NCBI RefSeq assembly: GCF_040448675.1 | Contig: NZ_CP159289.1 | Coordinates: 1,426,001 to 1,490,000 of the forward strand | Source: Dyadobacter sp. 676 | Lineage (GTDB): Bacteria; Bacteroidota; Bacteroidia; Cytophagales; Spirosomataceae | DNA length: 64,000 bases | Reading direction: 5' to 3' | In this document: piece by piece, positions 9,613-18,567 of the stretch | Position numbering within the stretch: position 1 is the first letter of the stretch | Layout of the letters: each line of letters begins with the position of its first letter | Made by a program: the position numbers and the translations under genes | The notes under the pieces: model-generated | Told to the model about the DNA's origin: nothing | The model's database searches: none | The model's input: only the letters and a program-made list of their open reading frames with translations

Positions 9613-12020
9613 ATGAATAAATTATTGCTGATCGTTTCACTGCTGACACTCCCGATTCTGCGACTGTATGCGCAGGATGAGCCTTCGACGACCTACCCCA
9701 TCACCGGCAAACTCGAAGATACGGAAAAGAAGCCGGTACCATTCGCCAATGTGGCGCTCCTTGCCGCAAAAGACTCGACGCTCCTCGGTGGTGGTACCGC
9801 AGATGAAAACGGATTGTTCACGATCCCGGCCGAACCCGGCAATTACCTGCTCAAGATCACGTTCCTGGCAATGGATGAAAAAATTATCCCGAACGTCCGC
9901 GTGGCCGCCCAGCCGGTCGCATTGGGAACGATTACCCTTACTTCCAGCTCCCGTGTGCTGGAAGAACTGGTTGTCCAGGGCGAAAAAAGCCAGATGGACC
10001 TGCAACTGGACAAGCGGGTTTTCAATGTGGGAAAAGATCTCGCCAATATTGGCGGCAACGCTTCCGACATTCTCAACAATATGCCCTCGGTCACTGTGGA
10101 TGTTGAAGGGAATGTAGCGCTGCGAGGCAGCGGGAATGTCCGCATTCTCATCGACGGTAAGCAATCGGGTATGGTGGGCCTGAACCCCGCCGAGGCCCTC
10201 CGGCAAATCCCCGCGGATCTTATCGAGAGTGTGGAGATCATTACCAACCCGTCGTCGCGCTATGACGCGGAAGGTGAAGTAGGTATCCTGAATATCGTCA
10301 TGAAAAAAATATCCGCTACGGGTTGAACGGCACATTTACGGGAACCGCCGGATATCCCTCCAATTTCGGAGCGTCTTTTAATGTCAACTATCGTAAAAAG
10401 AAGGTAAACTTGATCGCCAACTACGGCTGGATGTACCGCGACGGCCCGGGACGCGGGCATTCGCGACAGGAATACAACAGCGCCGATACCAGTTTTGTAT
10501 ACGAGCAAACCAACAGGCGCAACCGGGCGGGCTATTCCAACAACGTAAGGGTGGGCCTGGACTATTTTTTAAACAACCATAACACCATCACGGCGACCCT
10601 CTCCTATCGCAAGTCGCACAACGACAATAAGTCGCGTCTCGAATACCGGGATTTCGACATGAATAACGTTCTCACGCGCACCGTCACGCGCACCGAAGAC
10701 GAAACCGAGCCGCGAACCAATATCGAGGCGGCGTTGAATTACCGGAAAACCTTCGAAAGGAAAGGACAGAGCCTGTCGTTCGATGCGAAATACATTCTTA
10801 GCGACGAAACGGAAGCATCCCGCTATCATGAGGTGGCCGACAACAATACTGTCGATATCCGCCAGCGCTCGTATAATACGGAAGATGAAAAGAACTTTCT
10901 CGCGCAGCTGGATTACATTCATCCCTTCGGCAAAGAAGGCAAGCTGGAAGCCGGGTTAAAAACATCCATTCGGTTACTGGACAATGATTTCTCCGTCCAC
11001 CAGCAACTGGAACCCGGATACTGGGTCGTTCTTCCCGATTACGACAACCGGCTCGCCTACGACGAGAAAATCCATGCGGCGTACCTCATGGCCAGCAATC
11101 AGTTCGGTAAAATCTTTGTCCAGGCAGGTTTGCGCGGAGAATACACCGACATCCTGACGGAACTGAAAAAAACTGCCAAAACCAATCACCGCCAATATTT
11201 CAACCTGTTTCCCAGCATTCATTTATCCTACAAACTGGAAGATGCGCAGACATTGCAACTGAGTTACAGCTACCGGCTGAGCCGGCCTAATTTCAGGGAT
11301 TTGCTGCCTTTCTCCAATTTCAGCGATTCACGCGTCTTCCGAGCAGGTAACCCGCTGCTGAATCCCGAATTCACGCACTCCTTCGAGGCAGGCCATTTGC
11401 TGAATATGAATAAAGGGACATTGCTTTCGAGCATTTACTACCGCCGCAGACTGGGAGTGGTTGAGAACATTACTTCGGTAGATTCTACCGGTTTCACCAC
11501 CATTACCCCTATTAACCTGTCCACCGGCGATTCCTACGGCTTTGAATTCAACCTCACTTATGACCCAACACCGTGGTGGAAAATGACCGCCAACGCCAAT
11601 GTTTTCAGGGCGGTGAACGAAGGGTACTACAATGACATGCTTTACAAAAGCGACACTTATTCCTGGACCAGCCGGTTGTCGTCGCGCGTTACACTCTTCG
11701 GGTCGGTGGATTTCCAGGCATCCTTCAACTACCGGGCACCGCGACGAACCACGCAGGGAAAGGACCTTTCGATCTATTTTATCGACCTTGGTTTATCCAA
11801 AGATATTCTCAAAGGCCGCGGCACACTCACGGCGAGCGTCCGGGATTTACTGAATTCACAGAAACGCCGGAGCATTACCGAGAATGCAGGTTACTATTCC
11901 TATTCGGTATTCCAATGGCGGCCCCGGCAGTTTCTGCTTACGTTTTCATACCGCCTGAACCGGTCGAAAGAGAAACAGAACTTCGACAAACAGGGAGGCG
12001 ATATGGGTGATGAAGAGTAA
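9613..12020 (+). pseudogene. TonB-dependent receptor / outer membrane beta-barrel protein, frameshifted
   Basis: Outer-membrane receptor with signal peptide (MNKLLLIVSLLTLPILRLYA), a carboxypeptidase-regulatory-like beta-sandwich (about residues 28-110), a plug domain (VRILIDGKQSGMVGLNPAE) and a C-terminal beta-barrel rich in aromatic strand ends. This is the layout of the Bacteroidota outer membrane beta-barrel family (PF14905 type) rather than SusC. The frame breaks at an A7 run at 10303-10309. Adding one A turns KKISATG-stop into KKNIRYGLNGTFTG and restores about 802 residues. The substrate is unknown; there is no SusD partner next to it. It is separated from the sugar cluster by 133 bases with no clear signal. 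Confidence 0.88.
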
Positions 12021-12036
12021 ATCGCCTTGAAAACGC

Positions 12037-12044
12037 TACCTTTG
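12037..12044 (+). promoter_or_regulatory. Bacteroidota -7 promoter element for the CvfB-like gene
   Basis: TACCTTTG matches the consensus TAnnTTTG and is 24 bases before the start codon. No good TTG -33 element is seen at the expected distance. Confidence 0.5.
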
Positions 12045-12067
12045 TAGCCGAACCTCTTATTTGAATA

Positions 12068-12907
12068 ATGCTGTTTATCGGAAAATACAATTATCTCACC
12101 ATCGAGCGGATCACGAGTGTCGGCATGTTCCTGAGTGACGTCGAGGGTGAAGAAGTGCTGCTTCCCAATCAATACATCACAGACGACATGCAGGTCGGTG
12201 ACCAGATCAAGGTATTCGTGTACCTCGATTCAGAAGACCGTCCGGTGGCCACCACGCAAACGCCGAAAATTATCCGGAACGAGTTCGCATTTCTGGAAGT
12301 AACGGATGTTTCCGAATATGGTGCGTTTCTCGACTGGGGGCTTATTAAAGACCTTTTCGTTCCTTTCCGCGAGCAACCGAAACCAATGCAGGTCGGCGAA
12401 TGGCATGTGGTGTTCCTCTATCTCGATCAAAAAACGCAGCGTCTCCTGGCCTCTGCGAAAATCGATAAATTCCTCGAAAACGAACGGCTCACCGTCAAAG
12501 AAGGTGAAGAAGTGGATCTGCTGGTGTGGCAAAAAACAGACTTGGGTTATAACGTAGTCGTCAACCAGTACCACAAAGGGCTTATTTATGCCAACGAAGT
12601 ATTCCAGCCGTTGCATATCGGCGATTCGCTGAAAGGCTATATCAAAAAAATCCGTGAAGAAAACAAGCTGGACATCAGTTTGCAAAAAACGGGTTACGAA
12701 GTCGTGGAACCCGTTGCCAAACAGATTTTGGAGGAGATCAGAACCGGCAAGGGCTTCCTGAACCTATCCGATAACTCGTCGCCGGAGGCTATTTATAACA
12801 GGTTAAAAATCAGCAAAAAAGTATTTAAAAAGGCAATTGGCGGGTTGTACAAGCAGGGAATTATCCGTATTGAAGAAGATGGAGTATATCTTGTTACGAA
12901 AAGTTGA
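12068..12907 (+). CDS. cvfB: CvfB/YitL-like S1 RNA-binding protein
   Basis: Cytoplasmic protein of 279 residues built of S1-type OB folds, with a winged-helix-like C-terminus (SPEAIYNRLKISKKVFKKAI). This is the arrangement of the CvfB/YitL family. The first S1-like domain lies near residues 5-60, the second (EVTDVSEYGAFLDWGL) near 72-140 and a third near 150-215. In Firmicutes CvfB affects virulence gene expression through RNA binding; its role in Bacteroidota is unknown. It stands alone between a TonB receptor and a convergent amidohydrolase and shares a bidirectional terminator with the latter. Confidence 0.85.
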   Translation: MLFIGKYNYLTIERITSVGMFLSDVEGEEVLLPNQYITDDMQVGDQIKVFVYLDSEDRPVATTQTPKIIRNEFAFLEVTDVSEYGAFLDWGLIKDLFVPFREQPKPMQVGEWHVVFLYLDQKTQRLLASAKIDKFLENERLTVKEGEEVDLLVWQKTDLGYNVVVNQYHKGLIYANEVFQPLHIGDSLKGYIKKIREENKLDISLQKTGYEVVEPVAKQILEEIRTGKGFLNLSDNSSPEAIYNRLKISKKVFKKAIGGLYKQGIIRIEEDGVYLVTKS

Positions 12908-12939
12908 CCTATTCTATTCTCAATCCAAAACACACAAAC

Positions 12940-12971
12940 AAGCCATCCGCCAGCTCATTGGCGGATGGCTT
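12940..12971. terminator. Bidirectional intrinsic terminator
   Basis: AGCCATCCGCC (12941-12951) pairs perfectly with GGCGGATGGCT (12960-12970) around an 8-base loop, and one more A-T pair extends the stem. The run TTTTCTC follows on the plus strand. It lies between the convergent cvfB-like and amidohydrolase genes. Confidence 0.85.
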
Positions 12972-13045
12972 TTCTCATTTCCGGCCAGTCGGCCGGTTAC
13001 TTGCCGCCGTACTTTTCCTTGTACTTTTCGTAGAGCCGCTTTTGC

Positions 13046-14305
13046 TTATCGTCCAGATTGACTTTCCCCCCCGCGGATATACGCCATCTGAACGACGTTA
13101 CCCCGCATGTCGAGAATATCGCCTTCCGAAACAATCAGTGACGCGTGTTTGCCTTTTTCAAGCGTACCTACCTGCTGGCCGGCGCCTATAATGTCGGCGG
13201 CGTTGCGGGTTACGAATTGCAATGCTTCTTCGGGCGTGATACCTCCAAAGCCCGATGCCGTGCCGGCCAGAAAGCCGAGGTTACGAGTGCGCCACCATTC
13301 GTAGGCATAGGTAACGGCTACCTTCACACCGGCTTTGTGCAGGATGCCGGGCAGCTCGTAAGGCAGGTAAACGTTTTCATCCACACCGTCGGGCAACCTG
13401 TGTGTGGAGTTGATGATCACCGGCACCTGGTTTTCTTTGAGGAAAGAGGTTACTTTGTGCGACTCGTTACCGCCTGCGATCACGATCTTTTTCACGCCCG
13501 CTTCCTTCGCAAACCGGATAGATTCGATGATATCCTTTGCATAATCGGCTCTGATGTAGAGATTGGCCGTTCCCTCGAAAAGGGACTTCATGGCAGCCAG
13601 GCGCAGGTTTACGGGATTTGGATTGGCGATCTCCGCATAAGCTTTCGCCTCGGAGAATGTCTTTTTGAAGAGGTCAATCGTTTCCTGCCGCTTTTCATTC
13701 CTTTTAACCGAATAGGTGAACGTTTCGTTGTCGAAACTCCCTGCCAGAAACGGCGGCCAGCTCAGCCATATTCCGTCGTCTTTCTTCAAAACCGCATCTT
13801 CCCAGTTCCAGCCATCGCTATAAAAAACCGACGAAGAGCCGGAAATGGCCCCTCCCTGCGGAACCGACTGGGACAATAAAATCCCGTTTCCACGTAATGT
13901 AGGGATCACCTCCGAATCGGTATTGTACGCAACGAGCGCTCGAACGTGCGGATTAATCTCGCCTACCTCCTGGTAATCCAGCGTCGCGCGCACAGAAGCT
14001 ATTTCCTGCAACCCTACGGTGGTATTCAGTGAGATAATTCCCGGAAAAATGTGCTTTCCCTTCACATCCACCGTTTCGGCACCGGCGGGGCCTGCTACCG
14101 AGCCCGCGGGCCCGACCTGCGTGATAATGCCTTTTTCGAATGCAATGGCGCCATTCGGGATCACCTCGCCGTTTCCAATGTGGATCGTCGCTCCTGTTAA
14201 TACTATCGGCTTTGCCTGTGGCCTGGCGGGTGCCGGGTTTTGGGCTTGCGCACCGGCAACCAGTCCGAGCAACAAGCCCGCAATCAGTCTATATCTTTTC
14301 ATCAT
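13046..14305 (-). CDS. Secreted amidohydrolase family protein (C-terminus frameshifted)
   Basis: Imidazolonepropionase-like amidohydrolase with signal peptide (MMKRYRLIAGLLLGLVAGAQA). Start ATG 14305 (or 14302) is chosen because upstream in-frame ATGs lie inside the preceding gene and would bury the signal peptide. The fold is recognisable from the N-terminal beta-sandwich (VLTGATIHIGNGEVIPNGAI), the core barrel, and the C-terminal NAADIIGAGQQVGTLEKGKH strand. As read the protein ends in GGESQSGR. A C7 run at 13066-13072 has one base too many; removing it gives GGKVNLDDKQKRLYEKYK and a natural stop at 12997-12999, total 435 residues. The gene sits 25 bases behind the large amidohydrolase and is probably cotranscribed. 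The substrate is unknown. Confidence 0.85.
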   Translation of the reverse strand: MMKRYRLIAGLLLGLVAGAQAQNPAPARPQAKPIVLTGATIHIGNGEVIPNGAIAFEKGIITQVGPAGSVAGPAGAETVDVKGKHIFPGIISLNTTVGLQEIASVRATLDYQEVGEINPHVRALVAYNTDSEVIPTLRGNGILLSQSVPQGGAISGSSSVFYSDGWNWEDAVLKKDDGIWLSWPPFLAGSFDNETFTYSVKRNEKRQETIDLFKKTFSEAKAYAEIANPNPVNLRLAAMKSLFEGTANLYIRADYAKDIIESIRFAKEAGVKKIVIAGGNESHKVTSFLKENQVPVIINSTHRLPDGVDENVYLPYELPGILHKAGVKVAVTYAYEWWRTRNLGFLAGTASGFGGITPEEALQFVTRNAADIIGAGQQVGTLEKGKHASLIVSEGDILDMRGNVVQMAYIRGGESQSGR

Positions 14306-14330
14306 TTTATTTGAATTTCTCGATACACAA

Positions 14331-17300
14331 TTATCTGCCCGATTCGTAGGTATGTTCTCCATGAACGCCCGCCACATCCTCGCAGTGCCACATATGCGGC
14401 TTCACGGCTTCCGGTTTTTGGGTAGGTTTGCCGTCGGCTTTTTCCCCGAGCATTTTCTGGATCAGGCGTTCACGCTCAATCGACATCGATTTTTGCTTCT
14501 CCTCGTCTTTCTTGCGGTCAAAGTAAATCGCACCCTCGATCATCGTGAATTCCGGCCTTGCGTAAACCGATAGCGGGTTGGCATTCCAGAGCACCAGGTC
14601 GGCATCCTTACCTGCCTTCACGCTCCCCATACGGTCGTCGACATGAAGGAGTTTGGCAGGGTTCAAAGTCACCATTTTCCAGGCCTCCTCTTCGGGCACA
14701 CCGCCATATTCGACCGTTTTCGCGGCCTCCTGGTTCAGTCTCCGGGCCATTTCGGCGTCATCGGAGTTAATTGCGACGGTTACGCCCTCATGGTACATCA
14801 GCGCGGCATTGTAAGGAATTGCCTCTTTCACTTCCATTTTATAAGCCCACCAATCCGCAAACGTGGAGCCGCCGATGCCTCTTTTCTGCATTCCGTCGGC
14901 TAGTTTATAACCTTCCAGGATGTGAGTAAAGGTATTGATTTTGAATCGCAGTGAATCAGCGACGTGCATTAGCATATTGATTTCCGATTGGACGTAGGAA
15001 TGGCAGGTGATGAAGCGCTGATTGTCCAGTATTTCTGCGAGTGCGTCGAGTTCGAGGTCCCGGCGAGGCGGCGCAATATGCTGCTTTTTTGCATTTGCAT
15101 TATAATTTTTCCAATTGGCGGCATATTCTTTCGCACGCAGGAAATGGTCGAAATAAATTTGCTCTACGCCCATGCGTGTCTGCGGGAAGCGTACGCGCTG
15201 CACATCGCCCCAGTTCGACTGCTTCACGTTCTCGCCCAGTGCGAATTTGATCGTCTTCACTCCCGGCACAAGCATTTCCGACTGGCTTGCGCCCCATTTC
15301 AGCTTGATCATCGCGCTCTGCCCGCCAATGGAATTCGCCGAACCGTGCAGCAAGTGCGAGGCTGTTACACCGCCCGCCAGCTGCCGGTAAATATTAATGT
15401 CATCGGGATTGATCACATCGCTCATGCGCACTTCCGCGGAGCTCGACTGCCCGCCTTCATTAATGCTGAAAAGCGCGATATGCGAATGCTCGTCGATAAT
15501 GCCGCTGGTGAGGTGCTTGCCTGTGCCGTCGATCGTCCTCGCACCGGACGGCGCCGACAGGCCTTTACCTACTTTGGCGATTTTCCCGTTTTGAACGATT
15601 ACGTCCGCATTCGTCAGGATGCCTTCCTTTTCATTCGTCCAGATCGTCGCATTTTTGATCAGTACGTTTTCTTTGGCGGGCAATATTTCATTACCGAAGC
15701 CCACGAACGGATAAACAATGGGCCCCGTTTCCCTGCTTTTCGGCTTCGCGGTATCGGCGGCGGCAATGGCGGTATACTTTTCCGTAAGGGTAGCGCTCCA
15801 TGGAATAACCGTTCCGTTCGGCAGCACACCTTCGCCCGTAAACCCGTTTCCCCTGAGCCAGCCCGTAAGCCGGGTTGTTCCGCCTGCTTTTTTGTCCTGC
15901 TGATAAGTTAATGTAAGTAATGCATTGGCAAGGATTGCCTTGGGGGTAATCTTGATGGAATCCTGCACTACAATCTTATACTCGGGTTTTTCCGGTGAGC
16001 CGGTGATCTGTAATTTTCCGGCGGGTTGATTGTTCAGCGATAGCGAGTAAGTACCTCGTACATCCGGTGCATCCAGGGCGGTCAGCACAAATTTCCTGCC
16101 CTGAACCCAGTTTTCATAAATCACATTGTCTTTCGAAAACAGATCTCCGGAAGTGATGATGAAATTGGCCAGCATTCCCGGTTTCAGGCTCCCTATTTGA
16201 TCGTCGGCTTTAATGAGCGATGCGGGAAGGGTCGTCAGCGCAGCCAATGCACGCTCCTTCGGCAGGCCGTATTCGATGGCGGTTCTGAGATTTTTCCAGA
16301 AATCGGCTTTATTTCTTAAACCCGAGGTCGTCAATGCGAACGGAATTTCCGCCTTCGCTACCTCCGAGGCGTTGCGCGGGGCCAGCTCCCAGTGCTTCAA
16401 CTGGCTCATCGTCACTACTTCCGCATCCCAGGGGTCGGTTACATCATATGCATCGGGGAATACGAGCGGCAGCAACAAGGTCGCTTTGCTCTCCTTAATC
16501 TCCCGGATACGCTGGTATTCATCGCCGCCTCCACGGATAATGTATTGTATTCCAAACTCATCCCCGATCCTGTCGGCGCGCAGAACGCTGAATTTGTCAT
16601 TGGTTTCAAAAAACGAAGGCAATCCTTTGATCTGGTTGAATGCTTCCAGTGAGAGGTTGGTTTCTTTCCTGTTGCCGCCTTTGGCATACCAATCTGCATC
16701 ATAGTAGTTTTGCCGGAGCAACGCCACGACGCCCATTCCCGATGAAGGGTATGTCTGCGACGAGCTCCCTTTTCCAAAAGAGAAATGCGCCGACGCCTTG
16801 CTATTGAGCATTGCCTTGTTCGCCGGCTCGTCGGTAAGGGTCACAAGCGCGCCGCTTCCACGCACGATGCCGTCGTGCGAATGTACCAGCACGGTCCCGA
16901 ACCCGAGTTTCCGCAGGTCGCCGGCCTTTTTGGGATCGGGTGTAAAAAGGATGCTGGCGTCCGTTTCAGGCTGGATAGCCTGATTCCAGCCGAACGCACC
17001 TTTTTTGTTCGACTCAAGTTGGGGAGTTTGCCGGCCGCCTCCGCCCTGCGCCCTTCTTACCTCCGGCATCCCATAGTCTGAATCCAGCTCGATGAGCGAA
17101 GCATAAATGAATTTTCCTCTCAGGTCGACCGTGACTGTACCGGCCGGGATTTTCACTTGTTTCCCCGTTTCCCGGATCACCCCGTTTTCGATCAGCATGG
17201 CCGCATTCTCGATCGTCGTTTTAGGGTCTACCACGATCGTAGCATTTGTAAAAGCATACCTGCCGGGCCGCTCGTCATAAGCGCCGTTCCTGGGGAAGGT

Positions 17301-17366
17301 TTCCTGCGCACGACAATAAACCGTGAACGCCATACAGGCTAATATCGTTGATAATTGTTTAAACAT
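14331..17366 (-). CDS. Secreted two-domain amidohydrolase family protein
   Basis: 1011-residue exported protein (signal MFKQLSTILACMAFTVYCRA) with two amidohydrolase-like halves. The first (about 40-440) begins FTNATIVVDPKTTIENAAM and seems poor in metal ligands. The second (about 570-960) starts LIKNATIWTNEKEGI and carries the metal site DEHSHIALFS, His in TCHSYVQSE, and Asp in AINSDDAEMARR. Proteins of this layout are frequent in Bacteroidota, next to a second, shorter amidohydrolase as here. They are thought to process exogenous amide or cyclic compounds, but no substrate is established. The C-terminus CEDVAGVHGEHTY looks natural. No frame damage. Confidence 0.88.
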   Translation of the reverse strand: MFKQLSTILACMAFTVYCRAQETFPRNGAYDERPGRYAFTNATIVVDPKTTIENAAMLIENGVIRETGKQVKIPAGTVTVDLRGKFIYASLIELDSDYGMPEVRRAQGGGGRQTPQLESNKKGAFGWNQAIQPETDASILFTPDPKKAGDLRKLGFGTVLVHSHDGIVRGSGALVTLTDEPANKAMLNSKASAHFSFGKGSSSQTYPSSGMGVVALLRQNYYDADWYAKGGNRKETNLSLEAFNQIKGLPSFFETNDKFSVLRADRIGDEFGIQYIIRGGGDEYQRIREIKESKATLLLPLVFPDAYDVTDPWDAEVVTMSQLKHWELAPRNASEVAKAEIPFALTTSGLRNKADFWKNLRTAIEYGLPKERALAALTTLPASLIKADDQIGSLKPGMLANFIITSGDLFSKDNVIYENWVQGRKFVLTALDAPDVRGTYSLSLNNQPAGKLQITGSPEKPEYKIVVQDSIKITPKAILANALLTLTYQQDKKAGGTTRLTGWLRGNGFTGEGVLPNGTVIPWSATLTEKYTAIAAADTAKPKSRETGPIVYPFVGFGNEILPAKENVLIKNATIWTNEKEGILTNADVIVQNGKIAKVGKGLSAPSGARTIDGTGKHLTSGIIDEHSHIALFSINEGGQSSSAEVRMSDVINPDDINIYRQLAGGVTASHLLHGSANSIGGQSAMIKLKWGASQSEMLVPGVKTIKFALGENVKQSNWGDVQRVRFPQTRMGVEQIYFDHFLRAKEYAANWKNYNANAKKQHIAPPRRDLELDALAEILDNQRFITCHSYVQSEINMLMHVADSLRFKINTFTHILEGYKLADGMQKRGIGGSTFADWWAYKMEVKEAIPYNAALMYHEGVTVAINSDDAEMARRLNQEAAKTVEYGGVPEEEAWKMVTLNPAKLLHVDDRMGSVKAGKDADLVLWNANPLSVYARPEFTMIEGAIYFDRKKDEEKQKSMSIERERLIQKMLGEKADGKPTQKPEAVKPHMWHCEDVAGVHGEHTYESGR

Positions 17367-17537
17367 ATATTGTTGTTTTAATTACAATTGTGCCTTACAA
17401 TATACAAGTTAAATCCGTAAAACAGGGCCCAGAGGCACGATTCGGGGTAAGTTGCAATAAGCCCGCAGAATTTTCATGTTGTTTTGAATTATTAGCATCT
17501 TGCAGCCTGTTTGACCTTCATCCACCTTTTTCGTATC

Positions 17538-17891
17538 ATGACATTCGAACAATTTCAGGAATCGCTTGCACTCTCTTCGCCGCCCAAAGGCCTTCCGATA
17601 TTGCTGGAAGCGCTCTGGCACGATGCCAAAGGAAATTGGGAAGCGGCCCATAATATTGCCCAAAGCAGGGAGGGGACGCAACCTTACGACCGTTTGCACG
17701 CCTACCTGCACCGGGTAGAGGGCGATGCTTTTAATGCCGGATACTGGTACCGGCGTGCTGGTTCGGAGGTATTTAAGGGTAGCCTGAAAGAAGAATGGGC
17801 TCATCTGGCCAATCTGTTCCTCCAAAAGCATAAGGCTTTTTACTTATACTCCGACAATATAAGGTTTTTAACTTATATGATTAAAATATAA
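17538..17891 (+). CDS. Hypothetical small protein, 3' end inside the operator array
   Basis: About 117 residues from ATG 17538 (MTFEQFQESL); the in-frame ATG at 17511 is less likely. The body (FEQFQ, LEALWHDAKGNWEAAHNIAQ, LHRVEGDAFNAGYWYRRAG) is the kind of short helical protein often found in Bacteroidota genomes and has no assigned function. Its last 20 or so codons (HKAFYLYSDNIRFLTYMIKI) are encoded by operator copies A and B and part of C, and the stop TAA lies in copy C. The natural C-terminus was probably near NLFLQKH and was extended or replaced when the operator array arose. Same strand as the satD-like operon downstream. Confidence 0.7.
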   Translation: MTFEQFQESLALSSPPKGLPILLEALWHDAKGNWEAAHNIAQSREGTQPYDRLHAYLHRVEGDAFNAGYWYRRAGSEVFKGSLKEEWAHLANLFLQKHKAFYLYSDNIRFLTYMIKI

Positions 17892-17934
17892 GGCTTTTAC
17901 CTTATATTCGCCCGTTATAAGTAAAAAGCCTTAT
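17830..17934. promoter_or_regulatory. Array of four 19-bp operator-like dyads in front of the satD-like gene
   Basis: Copies: A 17830-17848 ATAAGGCTTTTTACTTATA; B 17859-17877 ATAAGGTTTTTAACTTATA; C 17888-17906 ATAAGGCTTTTACCTTATA; D 17916-17934, inverted, whose reverse complement is identical to A. Start-to-start spacing is 29, 29 and 28 bp. Each is an imperfect dyad (ATAAGG, six bases, NCTTAT; copy C is a perfect ATAAGG/CCTTAT dyad). Copy D ends 4 bases before ATG 17939, so a bound protein would cover the translation start and probably the promoter. The array is best read as a binding site for a multimeric repressor, most simply the HTH-containing SatD-like protein itself. Confidence 0.8.
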
Positions 17935-17938
17935 GCTT

Positions 17939-18562
17939 ATGAAAGCTGTCATTACTGCCGATATGGTAAACTACACGCAATTTCCGCGTGAAGAAACAGC
18001 CTTATGGCTGGAAGAAATGCTTGCAGTTTTGCACCAGAACCAAGACTTTAAATGGGCATTAAAACCCGAAATGTACCGCGGCGACAGCTTTCAGGCGGTA
18101 TTGAAGAATACGGATGAGGCAATGCGCCTGGCTATTCTCGCCCGCGTATGCATCCGTAAACACGCCCCTAACGCCGACATGCGCATTGCCATCGGTATCG
18201 GAAAAACCGAACAACTTACCGACCGCCCCGGCACATCCGATGGCGAAGCATTCAGGTTATCAGGACATCTGGCGGATAAGATCCGTCAGCAGAAAGCACG
18301 GATCGGGATTGCACTGCCCAAACCATCGGAACCGCTATCGGCCACGCTCGACCTCCTGGAAACCATTATCGAAGACTGGACCCTGGCACAAAGCCAGGTG
18401 ATCGAGGCCTTGCTGCAAGGCAGGAATATCACTCAAATCGCAGAGGCATTGTCGATCAGCCAACCGGCGGCAAGCCAACGGGTTGCCGCTTCCAAATGGT
18501 GGGCAATTGAAAGTTTTCTTGCTACCTTTCCAAAGCAGTTGTCACTATACACTAAACGCTAA
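17939..18562 (+). CDS. SatD family protein with C-terminal helix-turn-helix
   Basis: About 207 residues. The N-terminal 150 residues resemble the SatD family, named from the Streptococcus mutans acid-tolerance locus. Seen directly is a pattern like a class III nucleotidyl cyclase or palm domain: a first strand with Asp (MKAVITADMVNYTQF, Asp8), a second acidic hairpin (MYRGDSFQAVL) and MRIAIGIGKTEQL followed by GEAFRLSGHLADKI. The C-terminal 50 residues contain a helix-turn-helix (ITQIAEALSISQPAASQRV). This suggests a DNA-binding sensor. ATG 17933 is an alternative start. It is followed after 5 bases by the DUF3307 membrane gene. Autoregulation through the array upstream is inferred. Catalytic activity is not shown. 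Confidence 0.75.
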   Translation: MKAVITADMVNYTQFPREETALWLEEMLAVLHQNQDFKWALKPEMYRGDSFQAVLKNTDEAMRLAILARVCIRKHAPNADMRIAIGIGKTEQLTDRPGTSDGEAFRLSGHLADKIRQQKARIGIALPKPSEPLSATLDLLETIIEDWTLAQSQVIEALLQGRNITQIAEALSISQPAASQRVAASKWWAIESFLATFPKQLSLYTKR

Positions 18563-18567
18563 CGCTT

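Noticed and set aside
14988..15911. 307-codon plus-strand open frame opposite the large amidohydrolase
   Set aside because: Antisense shadow of a clear coding gene; no domain pattern.
17830..17934. CRISPR array
   Set aside because: The four repeats are 19-bp dyads with 9-10 bp between them, one is inverted, and no cas gene is near.
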